A DNA stretch of 10,585 nucleotides. It comes from an uncultured Neisseria sp. (GTDB lineage Bacteria > Pseudomonadota > Gammaproteobacteria > Burkholderiales > Neisseriaceae). The notes below the pieces were generated by a model. That model had not been told where the DNA came from and did no database searches. It saw only the letters and a list, made by a program, of their open reading frames with translations. Positions 1 to 6,536 of the stretch are shown here, piece by piece. How positions within the stretch are numbered: position 1 is the first letter of the stretch; every line of letters begins with the position of its first letter. The DNA lies in contig CAMURX010000050.1 of the NCBI GenBank assembly GCA_947097615.1, positions 1-10,585 of the forward strand, written 5' to 3'. Both the position numbers and the translations under genes were made by a program.

Positions 1-17
1 TATCTGGTCATATCTGT

Positions 18-44
18 ATGATACTGTGAAAAATTGAATGTCAA
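18..44 (-). promoter_or_regulatory. Promoter-like sequence at the left edge
   Basis: On the minus strand a perfect TTGACA (39-44) is followed, after a short spacer of 15 bases, by TATCAT (18-23). It would fire leftwards, out of the window. Bases 1-50 are clearly AT-richer than the rest and the change occurs at about 50. No gene is visible in bases 1-128. Confidence 0.35.
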
Positions 45-70
45 CAGACCCTAGGCCGCCTGAAACACAG

Positions 71-104
71 AGGCCGTCTGAAAGCGAATTCAGACGGCCT
101 TTTT
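71..104 (+). terminator. Inverted DUS hairpin with T-run at left edge
   Basis: Exact DUS copies at 71-82 and 89-100 form a 12-bp stem with a 6-base loop, followed by TTTTT (100-104) on the plus strand. The U-run would suit a plus-strand transcript arriving from the left. On the minus strand it lies 29 bases past the DUF817 stop and may end that transcript too, but without a U-run. A variant DUS (AGGCCGCCTGAA) is at 53-64. Confidence 0.65.
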
Positions 105-118
105 GCATCTTTCAGCCT

Positions 119-130
119 TTCAGACGGCCT
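119..130 (-). repeat. DUS overlapping the DUF817 gene stop codon
   Basis: An exact AGGCCGTCTGAA on the minus strand. The first two bases, preceded by T, make the TAG stop (129-131) of the DUF817 gene. Confidence 0.9.
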
Positions 131-983
131 AATCCTTCGATACGGCAATGGTGCGCTTGATGTGTTTCAGATTGGCGACGATGGTGAAGGTCATCATCAC
201 CAAGAGCGCCCACGAGCTCCATTTGCCGATGTGCACCGCCGACCACGCGCCGATTTGGTTGGGGTAGCGCCAGATACCGGCGAAGGTGCTGATGTTTTCC
301 GCCAGCCAGATAAAAAAACCGATAAGCACGAAAGCGAGCAGCAGCGGCATTCTGCGCGGAGTGTCGTAGGGCGTGAAGCACACCGAGGTGCGGGCGTAGA
401 GGCCGAGGGCGAAGGCGGCGAGATACCAGCGGTAGTCGCCGATGTAGTGGTGGCTGAAAAAATTGATGTAAATCAGCAGCGAACACAGCGTCGCCAGCCA
501 ATAGGGCGGGTGGCTTTTGATTTTCAAATCGAAAAGCCGCCATGCCTGGATGATGTAGCTGCCCACCGCCGCATACATAAATCCGGCAAACAGCGGCACG
601 CCGCCGATTTTGCTGAAAGCGGGGTCGGGATAGCTCCACGAGCCGACGGCTGACGAGGTTTTGAAAAGTTCGAGCGCAAAGCCGACAAGGTGGAACAGGG
701 TAACGGCCTTCACTTCGTCCCACGTTTCCAGTTTCAGCACCAGCATGGCCGTCTGAACCGCCAGTGCGAATACCAGCAGCACGTCATAGCGGGCGACGCC
801 GAACAGTCCGCCGCGCGGCACGGCGAACATGGCGAGGAAAAACAGTCCGGCAAACAGACAGGCGCGCGCTTCTTTCAGAACGAAAAAGCAAAATTCGACG
901 GCAAACCGCCGCCCGCCGCGCAAATCGGGGCGCGGCCGGCGGCGGGTCAGCCAGTCGTCGAAACGGTTGTGCATCGGGGGCAT
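129..983 (-). CDS. DUF817 family integral membrane protein
   Basis: A polytopic membrane protein of the DUF817 family (B. subtilis YoaT is a member); the function is unknown. Hydrophobic segments run through nearly the whole length, about seven to eight helices. Family-typical blocks are FHLVGFALELFK, GSWSYPDPAFSKIGGVPLF, GFMYAAVGSYIIQAWR, FSHHYIGDYRWY and WLAENISTFAGIWRYP. The open frame reaches a TTG at 1001, but that codon abuts the DUS hairpin (1003-1030) and leaves no room for a ribosome binding site. I prefer the ATG at 983 (285 codons), preceded by GGAAA at a reasonable distance; an ATG at 974 is also possible. The stop TAG overlaps a DUS at 119-130. An in-frame DUS at 746-757 encodes V-Q-T-A-M. 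Confidence 0.9.
   Translation of the reverse strand: MPPMHNRFDDWLTRRRPRPDLRGGRRFAVEFCFFVLKEARACLFAGLFFLAMFAVPRGGLFGVARYDVLLVFALAVQTAMLVLKLETWDEVKAVTLFHLVGFALELFKTSSAVGSWSYPDPAFSKIGGVPLFAGFMYAAVGSYIIQAWRLFDLKIKSHPPYWLATLCSLLIYINFFSHHYIGDYRWYLAAFALGLYARTSVCFTPYDTPRRMPLLLAFVLIGFFIWLAENISTFAGIWRYPNQIGAWSAVHIGKWSSWALLVMMTFTIVANLKHIKRTIAVSKD
746..757 (+). repeat. DUS inside the DUF817 gene (TGGCCGTCTGAA)
   Basis: The core GCCGTCTGAA at 748-757 is intact. In the gene frame it encodes V-Q-T-A-M within a membrane segment. Confidence 0.82.
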
Positions 984-1002
984 GGCGGGGTTTCCGTTCA
1001 AG

Positions 1003-1030
1003 AGGCCGTCTGAAAGGGTTCAGACGGCCT
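1003..1030. repeat. Inverted DUS hairpin upstream of the DUF817 gene
   Basis: Exact DUS copies at 1003-1014 and 1019-1030 form a 12-bp stem with a 4-base loop. The stem ends 19 bases before the ATG at 983. It could act as a terminator of gene 1143-1643 or as a 5' untranslated structure for the next gene. Confidence 0.9.
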
Positions 1031-1122
1031 TTGGCAAAACAACAGCAGCCGGACAATATGATTGATAAAACGAGAAAAATACGGGGTTTCTCATTATCGG
1101 GAACCATCAGATAAAGCGGAAA

Positions 1123-1134
1123 AGGCAGCCTGAA
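1123..1134 (+). repeat. Single kingDUS (AGGCAGCCTGAA)
   Basis: An exact AGGCAGCCTGAA, 8 bases past the stop of gene 1143-1643. The 88 bases between it and the DUS hairpin at 1003-1030 are AT-richer and could hold the DUF817 gene promoter, but I find no convincing hexamer pair. Confidence 0.8.
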
Positions 1135-1142
1135 ACGCATAG

Positions 1143-1643
1143 TCATACCCCTCGTGGGGATGAGCCGATCGGATAAATCGTCAGGCTGCCGCCCAGCGGC
1201 TGTTGGATGCCGAGCAGACGGTGGGTCAGGCTGCGTATCCGGCGTTGGTAGTCGGCAAACGGGAAATCGGGGAGCACGGCCGCCTGTTGTCCGTATGCTT
1301 GGCAGAGGGCGGTGTAGCGGTGGTTTTGCGGGTTTTTGCGGTGGTGTTCGGATTTGAACAGCAGCAGACGGTCGCCGTCAAAGGCGTACGAGCCGCAGGG
1401 CAGGATGTTGTGTTCGGTAAAAACGTATGCTTCGGCTTGGTCGGGGCGGATGTCGCGCGGCGGTGTGATGCGGGGTTCGGCTTGCAGCGCGTCTAGGTTT
1501 GCCAACACTGCTCGCAGGGTGGCTGTGGTCAAACCCAGCGTTTCCCAGCCTTCGCCGAGCATGGTGTCGCCGATATGCAAAGACAGGCGGACAAAATTGT
1601 GTCCGCCGCCGCCTGCTATGTTGCATGAAAAACCGATGTTCAT
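1143..1643 (-). CDS. Small protein of unknown function, 166 aa
   Basis: I do not recognise this family. The sequence has no signal peptide or membrane segment and is probably cytoplasmic. Visible features are a glycine-rich start (CNIAGGGGHNF at residues 7-17), a central FTEHNILPCGSYAFDGD followed by LLLFKSEHHRKNPQNHR, and a C-terminal TIYPIGSS. The histidine- and basic-rich stretch near residues 99-109 might bind nucleic acid or metal, but this is a guess from composition. The ATG at 1643 has a weak GGA about 8 bases upstream. Coding character (GC-rich, high third-position GC) is like its neighbours, so it looks like a real gene. Kingella-dialect DUS copies lie on both sides (1123-1134 and 1665-1704). 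Confidence 0.72.
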   Translation of the reverse strand: MNIGFSCNIAGGGGHNFVRLSLHIGDTMLGEGWETLGLTTATLRAVLANLDALQAEPRITPPRDIRPDQAEAYVFTEHNILPCGSYAFDGDRLLLFKSEHHRKNPQNHRYTALCQAYGQQAAVLPDFPFADYQRRIRSLTHRLLGIQQPLGGSLTIYPIGSSPRGV

Positions 1644-1664
1644 TGTGTGTCCGATTGTTGTGTT

Positions 1665-1704
1665 AAGGCAGCCTGAAACACTTTTCCCGTTTTCAGGCTG
1701 CCTT
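1665..1704 (-). terminator. kingDUS-type hairpin after gatB
   Basis: AAGGCAGCCTGAAA at 1665-1678 and its exact reverse complement at 1691-1704 form a 14-bp stem with a 12-base loop. Both arms carry AGGCAGCCTGAA, the DUS form associated with Kingella. It lies 17 bases past the gatB stop and 21 bases before the start of gene 1143-1643. In minus-strand RNA only UUAA follows the stem, so termination may be partial. Confidence 0.7.
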
Positions 1705-1721
1705 TGGGCGTTTGGGCTGCA

Positions 1722-3152
1722 TCACCCCAGCTTGGCTTTCACCAACTCCTGCACCTGCGCGGGATTCGCCTTGCCTTTGCTGGCTTTCATCACCTGCCCC
1801 ACAATCGCGTTCAGCGCTTTTTCGTTGCCCGCTTTAAACTGCTCAACGGCTTTGGCATTGTTGGCGAGTACTTCGTCCACCATTGCTTCAATCGCGCCGG
1901 TGTCGGTGATTTGCACTAGGCCGTGTTTTTCGATGATTTGTTCGATTGTGGCTTCAGGTTCCGCCCACATCGCTTCAAAGGCTTTTTTCGCCAGCTTGCT
2001 ACTCAATGTGCCGTCGGCGATTTTGCCCACCAGCGCGGCCAGCCGCGCCGCTGTAATCGGGCTTTGCGCCAACTCCAAGCCTTCGCGGTTCAGCGTTGCC
2101 GCCAGTTCGCCGTTCATCCAGTTGGCAACCAGCTTGCCTTGTCCGCTGCTTTGGGCGGCGGTTTCAAAAAAGGCGGCCTGGGCGCGGCTTGCCGTCAGCA
2201 GGCGCGCGTCGTATTCGCTCACACCGAACTCGCCTACAAAACGCGCCGCCATTTCTTTGGGCAATTCGGGCATGGCGGCGCGGGCTTTGTCCATTTGGCC
2301 GTCTGAAATGATCACGGGCAACAGGTCGGGATCGGGGAAATAGCGGTAGTCGTGCGCGTCTTCTTTCAGGCGCATCACGCGGGTTTCGCCTTTTTCGGGG
2401 TCAAACAGCATGGTTGCCTGCTGCACCTTGCCGCCGTCTTCCAACAGCTCAATCTGCGCTTGTACTTCGTAATTAATTGCCTGCTCCAAAAAACGAAACG
2501 AATTCAAATTCTTAATCTCGCGGCGTGTGCCGAATTCCGCCTGTCCTTTGGGGCGCACCGACACATTGGCATCCACGCGGAACGAGCCTTCCGCCATATT
2601 GCCGTCGCAAATGTCCAGCCAGGTTACCAAGCCGTGCAGGGCTTTGGCATAGGCAACCGCTTCGGCGGCGGAGCGCATTTCGGGTTCGGACACCACTTCC
2701 AACAGCGGCGTGCCCGCGCGGTTCAGGTCGATGCCGGTTGCGCCGTTCAAGCCTTCGTGCACCGATTTGCCTGCGTCTTCTTCCATATGGGCGCGGGTGA
2801 CGTTGATGGTTTTCACTTCGTCGCCCACGACAATTTCCAGTTTGCCGTGTTCGACAATCGGCAAGTCCAACTGGCTGATTTGGTAGCCTTTGGGCAGGTC
2901 GGGATAGAAATAGTTTTTGCGGTCGAACACGTTTTTGCGGTTGATGGTGGCGTTCAGTGCCAAACCCAATTTAATCGCTTTTTCCACCACTTCGCGGTTC
3001 ATCACCGGCAGCGTGCCCGGCAGCGCGCATTCCACCACGCTGGCGTGTGCGTTGGGCTCGGCGCCGAAGGCGGTGTTCGCGCCGCTGAAAATTTTGGATT
3101 GGGTGTTGAGCTGGACGTGGATTTCCAAGCCGATTACGGTTTCCCAGGTCAT
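1722..3152 (-). CDS. gatB: Asp-tRNA(Asn)/Glu-tRNA(Gln) amidotransferase subunit B
   Basis: GatB is the kinase and tRNA-binding subunit of the GatCAB complex. It activates the side chain of mischarged Asp-tRNA-Asn or Glu-tRNA-Gln so that ammonia from GatA can amidate it. At 476 residues it is full length. The N-terminal catalytic region shows [37 protein letters not shown] and HMEEDAGKS. The middle shows [33 protein letters not shown] and [12 protein letters not shown]. The C-terminal helical and YqeY-like tail ends with [12 protein letters not shown] and LVKAKLG. The ATG at 3152 fits the family N-terminus; the upstream GAGAAAG is a modest ribosome binding site. gatA and gatC are not in the window. 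The stop codon precedes a kingDUS hairpin. Because glnS is also present, its main product here is probably Asn-tRNA-Asn. Confidence 0.98.
   Translation of the reverse strand: MTWETVIGLEIHVQLNTQSKIFSGANTAFGAEPNAHASVVECALPGTLPVMNREVVEKAIKLGLALNATINRKNVFDRKNYFYPDLPKGYQISQLDLPIVEHGKLEIVVGDEVKTINVTRAHMEEDAGKSVHEGLNGATGIDLNRAGTPLLEVVSEPEMRSAAEAVAYAKALHGLVTWLDICDGNMAEGSFRVDANVSVRPKGQAEFGTRREIKNLNSFRFLEQAINYEVQAQIELLEDGGKVQQATMLFDPEKGETRVMRLKEDAHDYRYFPDPDLLPVIISDGQMDKARAAMPELPKEMAARFVGEFGVSEYDARLLTASRAQAAFFETAAQSSGQGKLVANWMNGELAATLNREGLELAQSPITAARLAALVGKIADGTLSSKLAKKAFEAMWAEPEATIEQIIEKHGLVQITDTGAIEAMVDEVLANNAKAVEQFKAGNEKALNAIVGQVMKASKGKANPAQVQELVKAKLG
2296..2307 (+). repeat. DUS inside gatB (TGGCCGTCTGAA)
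   Basis: The 10-base core at 2298-2307 is intact. In the gatB frame it encodes I-S-D-G-Q-M, just after the conserved [13 protein letters not shown] segment. Confidence 0.82.
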
Positions 3153-3225
3153 AGATGGTCTTTCTCGGATTCAGATGGTTGGTTTTTGACGGTTGCTTGT
3201 TGAAACGGACGGTTTCGTGCCGCCC

Positions 3226-5055
3226 TTACATTTTCCCCGGCACAACGCCCATGCGGCGTTTGAGCGAGGTTTGCGGCTCGTTGAACAGCGAGGCGTAGTA
3301 GGTGGCGTTGGCCATCACTTTTTTGACGTAGTCGCGCGTTTCGTCGAAGGGGATGGTTTCGGCGTAGATTGCGCCTTCCAGCGGCGAAGCGGCCTGCCAT
3401 TGGCGGGCGCGACCGGGGCCGGCGTTGTAGCCTGCGGTGGCCATCACTTCGTTGTTTTGCAGGCGGCGTTTGGCGTCGCCCAAATACCATGTGCCCATGC
3501 GGATGTTGCCGTCGGTGGTGTAGAGCTCGCTGTCGGACATTCCCGTTTTGCGGGCGATTTCACGGGCGGTGGCGGGCATTACCTGCATCAGACCTTGTGC
3601 GCCGACGCCCGATTGCGCCCCGATCATAAAGCGGCTTTCCTGACGGATCAGGCCGTAGACCCAGGCCGGGTCGACGCCCGCTTCGGCGGCGTAGCGGGTG
3701 GCGGTGTCGCGGAAGGGGGTGGGGTAACGCAAGGTGTAGTCGAGCTTGCCTGTGGCGTTGTCGGCCGAGTGGATGGACATTTCGTAAAAGCCGTGGTCGG
3801 CGGCCAGCCGCGCGGCGGCGAGCTTGGCGCCGTCGTTGAAGGCACGGGTGGCGTAGCGCCATTCGGCCTGCGCGGCGCGGCGCATGGCAATGTTGCCGCC
3901 CGATGCTTGGAACAGGGTGAGCGCGCGGGCGATGGCGCCGTCGCGCGCCAGCGTCTGCACATCGCGCGGCGGCGTGGCGGTGGCGGTGTTGCGGGTATCG
4001 ACGCGGCCGCCGAGTTCTTCGGCAGACAGAAGGGCATAGAAATTGCGGCCGCTTTCGGCGGCGCGGCGGTAAAGGTTTTGCGCTTCGCTGCGGTTTTCCT
4101 GCGCGGCCAGGCTGCGGCCGAGCCAGTAGAGCCAGGCGGGGTCTTGCCGCAGTTTTTCCGGCATATCGCTGATCACGGAAGCCAGCAGCGGCCAGTCCTG
4201 CACGCGCAAGGCCGAGCGGGCATACCATTCGAGCTGTTCGTCGGTGAGCTGTTTGCGCTCGGAACGGGCGTAGTAGGCGAGGGCGTCGGCGAAGTTTTGG
4301 TTTTTGGCCTGACGCAGGCCGAGCACGCCCCAAGCAAAGCCTGCCTGTTCGCGCGTGAGGCTGCCTTCGAGCGCGTTCAGACGGCCTGCCGCCGCCGCGG
4401 GTGCTTTCTGCGCCGCCGCGCCGATGATGTCGCGCAACAGGTTTTCCTGCGCGCCCTGTCCGCCGCTGCCCAAGGGGCTGCCGAGGGCGGCGGCGAGGTT
4501 GGCCGCGTCGGAGGTTTGGTTGGCGGCAATCAGGCCGCGCACGCGCCGCCATGCGTCGGCGGGATTCAGACGGCCTTGTGCCGCACGTGTTTCCACCAGC
4601 GCGGTGCAGCCCTGCGGCAGGCGGCCGGTTTCGCGCACGAGTTCAGCCGCCATGCCGCTGTCGGCGAAGTTTTCCGCGTAGCAGCGCACTTCGCGGCTGC
4701 GGCCTTCGGGTTCGAGTTTGGTGTATTCGCTTTGGAAGGTCTGCCAGCTGCCGCGCCGCGCCAGGCTTTTAAGCCATTCGTTGCGGACGTTTTCGCCCAT
4801 CGCGCTGGCGCTCTGCACGGCAAGGAATTGGGCGGGTTGGATGTCGTCGCCCGCTTTGGCGGCACGCATCACGCCTTCGTAGCGCGCGTAGTCGTCGAGG
4901 GTTTTGGCGGGGCTTTCTCCGCTGCGCACGGTGGGCAGGCCGAAGCCGTTGTCCGCCTGCGCTTCCGTTCCCCGCACGACGGGTTCGACGGGCTGCTCTG
5001 TCGTGCAGGCGGCGAGTATCAGGGCGGCAAGGGAGAGGCGGACGGTGTTTTTCAT
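3226..5055 (-). CDS. ltgA: Lytic transglycosylase, Slt70/LtgA type, lipoprotein
   Basis: This enzyme cleaves the MurNAc-GlcNAc bond of peptidoglycan and releases 1,6-anhydromuropeptides. The 609-residue protein begins with a lipoprotein signal (lipobox LAAC, C17, then T-T), which indicates an outer-membrane anchor facing the periplasm, as in Neisseria LtgA. Residues of about 60-440 are alanine-rich helical repeats like the Slt70 superhelical ring. The catalytic SLT domain is at about 455-580: VYGLIRQESRFM with catalytic E473, SGVGAQGLMQVMPATA, and ATAGYNAGPGRARQW. No key residue is missing. The ATG at 5055 has a weak ribosome binding site, but it places the signal peptide correctly. Two in-frame DUS copies each encode GRLN. 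gatB starts 73 bases downstream with no hairpin between. The LtgA name is by analogy with the neisserial Slt70 homologue; the enzyme class itself is certain. Confidence 0.95.
   Translation of the reverse strand: MKNTVRLSLAALILAACTTEQPVEPVVRGTEAQADNGFGLPTVRSGESPAKTLDDYARYEGVMRAAKAGDDIQPAQFLAVQSASAMGENVRNEWLKSLARRGSWQTFQSEYTKLEPEGRSREVRCYAENFADSGMAAELVRETGRLPQGCTALVETRAAQGRLNPADAWRRVRGLIAANQTSDAANLAAALGSPLGSGGQGAQENLLRDIIGAAAQKAPAAAAGRLNALEGSLTREQAGFAWGVLGLRQAKNQNFADALAYYARSERKQLTDEQLEWYARSALRVQDWPLLASVISDMPEKLRQDPAWLYWLGRSLAAQENRSEAQNLYRRAAESGRNFYALLSAEELGGRVDTRNTATATPPRDVQTLARDGAIARALTLFQASGGNIAMRRAAQAEWRYATRAFNDGAKLAAARLAADHGFYEMSIHSADNATGKLDYTLRYPTPFRDTATRYAAEAGVDPAWVYGLIRQESRFMIGAQSGVGAQGLMQVMPATAREIARKTGMSDSELYTTDGNIRMGTWYLGDAKRRLQNNEVMATAGYNAGPGRARQWQAASPLEGAIYAETIPFDETRDYVKKVMANATYYASLFNEPQTSLKRRMGVVPGKM
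4376..4387 (-). repeat. DUS inside slt
   Basis: An exact AGGCCGTCTGAA on the minus strand, read in the same frame as the copy at 4565 and encoding A-G-R-L-N-A. Confidence 0.88.
4565..4576 (-). repeat. DUS inside slt
   Basis: An exact AGGCCGTCTGAA on the minus strand, read in frame as Q-G-R-L-N-P in the helical-repeat region of the transglycosylase. Confidence 0.88.
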
Positions 5056-5081
5056 GGCGGTTCTTTCTTTGGCGGAAAACG

Positions 5082-5107
5082 TTCAGACGGCATGGAGGCC
5101 GTCTGAA
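5082..5107. repeat. Inverted DUS pair (AT-DUS and AG-DUS) upstream of slt
   Basis: The minus-strand ATGCCGTCTGAA (5082-5093) is the AT form typical of N. meningitidis and N. gonorrhoeae. It faces AGGCCGTCTGAA (5096-5107) on the plus strand. The shared 10-base cores pair around a 6-base loop. The hairpin ends 27 bases before the slt start codon, so if transcribed it could affect translation or attenuate transcription. Confidence 0.85.
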
Positions 5108-5140
5108 AGCGCTGTTCCGGCGAATAGGAAAACAGGGCGG

Positions 5141-5169
5141 ATGATAGCAGTTTTACCCCCGCCGCCCAA
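5141..5169 (-). promoter_or_regulatory. Candidate promoter of slt
   Basis: On the minus strand TATCAT (5141-5146, one base from consensus) is preceded by TGC, giving an extended -10. A poor -35, TTGGGC (5164-5169), is spaced by 17 bases. It lies 86 bases before the slt start codon, so the DUS hairpin at 5082-5107 would be in the 5' untranslated RNA. Confidence 0.5.
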
Positions 5170-5288
5170 ACAGGGATTTGGCGGATTTGCGTTTGGACGG
5201 GCTTTGAAACCGCTTTCGCTTGTATCCCTGCGGGCACAAACACGTGAATGGTGTTGACGAATGCGAAGCTGCGGCCATCCGCATCGGC

Positions 5289-5331
5289 AAAAGGCCGTCT
5301 GAAAACACGGTTTGCGGGTTTCAGACGGCCT
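5289..5331 (-). terminator. DUS-type terminator after the lipoprotein genes
   Basis: Exact DUS copies at 5292-5303 and 5320-5331 form a 13-bp stem (5292-5304 with 5319-5331) and a 14-base loop. In minus-strand RNA the stem runs into UUUU (A-run 5289-5292), giving a reasonable Rho-independent form. It is 37 bases past the stop of gene 5368-5844. A weak DUS relic (AAGTAGCCTGAA, minus, 5340-5351) lies between. Confidence 0.72.
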
Positions 5332-5367
5332 GTTGGTTTTTCAGGCTACTTTTCCGGCCAACGAACC

Positions 5368-5844
5368 CTACGGAAGAATATTCACCCGCTCATAAGGGTC
5401 GCGGTTATCGATATAGGGATCGTCTTTGCTGTCGCACACGCGGGTTGACACGACGGCGTCGGATTTCATCCGGCCGTTTTCAAACTCGTAAGTTTGCGTC
5501 TGCCAACCGGTGTAGCCGCCGTAAGCGTTTTTGGCATTGATTTCAATGCAAACAAGATAATAGGTACGGGTTTTCAGATAATCCCCCCGTCGCGGTTCCC
5601 AGTCTCTCGTAATTTCAAATATTTTTTTCGGCGGCATGGTGATATTGACTCGCGCGCTGCCGCCATCGAGCAGGGTTCTGTTCAGATGTTGCCGGATACG
5701 CTGACGGTAGTCTTTCGGATAAATGCCGTAGTCGGCGCTGCGGATGCTTTGCATGCTGATATCGACCATCGGGCTGGCGCAGGCAGCCAAGAGCAGGGAC
5801 AGGCTGCCGAGCAGGGCGGCGCGGGCGGGGAAACTGGTTTTCAT
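5368..5844 (-). CDS. Small lipoprotein, GGYTGW family (downstream paralog)
   Basis: A 158-residue predicted lipoprotein with signal peptide and lipobox LAAC, lipidated at C22 and followed by A-S, which suggests the outer membrane. It shares with gene 5983-6483 the blocks YPKxYxxxIRQxLNxTLLD, YYxVCxExNAKN and GGYTGWQT (here residues 109-116), and ends NILP where the paralog ends NIVP. C99 and C137 match the paralog's C101 and C144. The two differ most between the TLLD block and YYxVC. The ATG at 5844 follows AAAGGAAACC about 8 bases upstream, the same leader as the paralog. It ends in TAG before a DUS hairpin with a U-run. The function is unknown; an envelope role is inferred only from the signal peptide. 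Confidence 0.88.
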   Translation of the reverse strand: MKTSFPARAALLGSLSLLLAACASPMVDISMQSIRSADYGIYPKDYRQRIRQHLNRTLLDGGSARVNITMPPKKIFEITRDWEPRRGDYLKTRTYYLVCIEINAKNAYGGYTGWQTQTYEFENGRMKSDAVVSTRVCDSKDDPYIDNRDPYERVNILP

Positions 5845-5878
5845 ATCGGGTTTCCTTTGCTGGTTTGGGAGAAATGTT

Positions 5879-5975
5879 TTCAGGCTGCCTGCAACGGCAA
5901 AACGGTTTTAACTTCGTTGAAGCTTCGCTTTCAGACGGCCTGTTGCTTCTTCAGGCTGCTTTGAGGCCGTCTGAA
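5879..5975. repeat. Cluster of four DUS-type sites between the two lipoprotein genes
   Basis: The 138-base gap holds AGGCAGCCTGAA (minus, 5879-5890), AGGCCGTCTGAA (minus, 5930-5941), the degenerate AAGCAGCCTGAA (minus, 5950-5961) and AGGCCGTCTGAA (plus, 5964-5975). The second and fourth are inverted and can form a 13-bp stem with a 22-base loop that contains the third. There is no U-run, so it may not terminate strongly and the two lipoprotein genes could still be co-transcribed. Confidence 0.85.
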
Positions 5976-5982
5976 AGTGGAT

Positions 5983-6483
5983 TTACGGGACGATGTTTAC
6001 TTTCACGTTACCCATATTGTTTATGCTGATAAAAACCTCGTCTTGGCTCCTGCACACCGCAAAGTCGGTGCCAAAGGAACCGAGGAGTGCCTCGTCTTCA
6101 ATCCCGCCGTCTACGAACCGGTAGATTTTGGTCTGCCAGCCGGTATAGCCGCCGAAGGTGTTTTTGGCGTTCACTTCTGCGCACACTACGTAATATTGGT
6201 TGCTTTTCAACTCTTTGGGTGTTTTTGGCGGATATGTATTTGCCAGAGGATTGTATGTTTGGAACACTTTGTGCGGCGTGCCGATGCGGATTTTCGCGCT
6301 GTCGGGGTCGAGCAGGGTGTCGTTGAGGTATTGGCGGATTTGCCGTTCGTAGTTTTTGGGGTAGCTGCCGTAGTTTTCGCTGCGCACGGCCTTCAAGCTG
6401 ACTTGTGCGGACGGGGGCGTGTAGGCGCAGGCGGCCAGCAGGCAAAGGCTGCCGATCAGGGCGGCATGGGTGGGAAGTTTCAT
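5983..6483 (-). CDS. Small lipoprotein, GGYTGW family (upstream paralog)
   Basis: A 166-residue predicted lipoprotein. The N-terminus is a short signal peptide ending in the lipobox LAAC, with C19 the lipidated cysteine; the next residues are A-Y, not Asp, so outer-membrane sorting is expected. The mature part has YPKNYERQIRQYLNDTLLD at about 41-59, then YYVVCAEVNAKN with C101 and GGYTGWQT at 111-118. A second cysteine, C144, is matched in the paralog, so a C101-C144 disulfide is possible. I know of no biochemical function for this family. The ATG at 6483 follows AAGGAAACC with good spacing. The protein is clearly related to the next gene (5368-5844), and the two were probably formed by tandem duplication. 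Stop is TAA. Confidence 0.88.
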   Translation of the reverse strand: MKLPTHAALIGSLCLLAACAYTPPSAQVSLKAVRSENYGSYPKNYERQIRQYLNDTLLDPDSAKIRIGTPHKVFQTYNPLANTYPPKTPKELKSNQYYVVCAEVNAKNTFGGYTGWQTKIYRFVDGGIEDEALLGSFGTDFAVCRSQDEVFISINNMGNVKVNIVP

Positions 6484-6515
6484 ATTGGTTTCCTTGTATG
6501 GGGTTGGTGGATGTT

Positions 6516-6527
6516 TTCAGGCTGCTT
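6516..6527 (-). repeat. Degenerate kingDUS-like site in lipoprotein leader
   Basis: TTCAGGCTGCTT reads AAGCAGCCTGAA on the minus strand, one base from the Kingella-type AGGCAGCCTGAA. It lies about 33 bases before the start of gene 5983-6483, in the same place as the site at 5879-5890 before the paralog. Confidence 0.6.
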
Positions 6528-6536
6528 TAAGGCTGA

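Larger units (their letters stand above)
5056..5367. other. Intergenic region between lipoprotein gene and slt
   Basis: This 312-base gap contains the terminator at 5289-5331, a stretch with no recognised feature at 5170-5288, a promoter-like pair at 5141-5169, and a DUS hairpin at 5082-5107 next to the slt start. The open frames across it show no family resemblance and I do not call a gene here. I see no RNA gene. Confidence 0.6.

Noticed and set aside
271..276. Residue positions of ITSKRK in GlnRS considered as a defective KMSKS motif
   Set aside because: GlnRS normally has an xxSKRK form here, and the second position varies; nothing suggests loss of activity. The numbers given are protein residues.
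984..1001. TTG at 1001 as start of the DUF817 gene
   Set aside because: It abuts the DUS hairpin with no ribosome binding site, and the ATG at 983 gives a complete protein.
1336..3203. Long plus-strand open frames (335 and 283 codons) across gatB
   Set aside because: They are antisense to a full-length, highly conserved GatB and show no family resemblance.
3560..4552. Arg/Pro-rich open frame of 330 codons on the minus strand in another frame of slt
   Set aside because: It is full of Arg, Pro and Ala repeats from out-of-frame reading of GC-rich sequence and has no start signal.
3193..5106. Open frame of 637 codons on the plus strand
   Set aside because: It lies opposite slt, whose protein has an intact catalytic domain and signal peptide. 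The plus-strand translation is rich in Gly, Ala, Val and Phe, a typical antisense shadow of a GC-rich gene.
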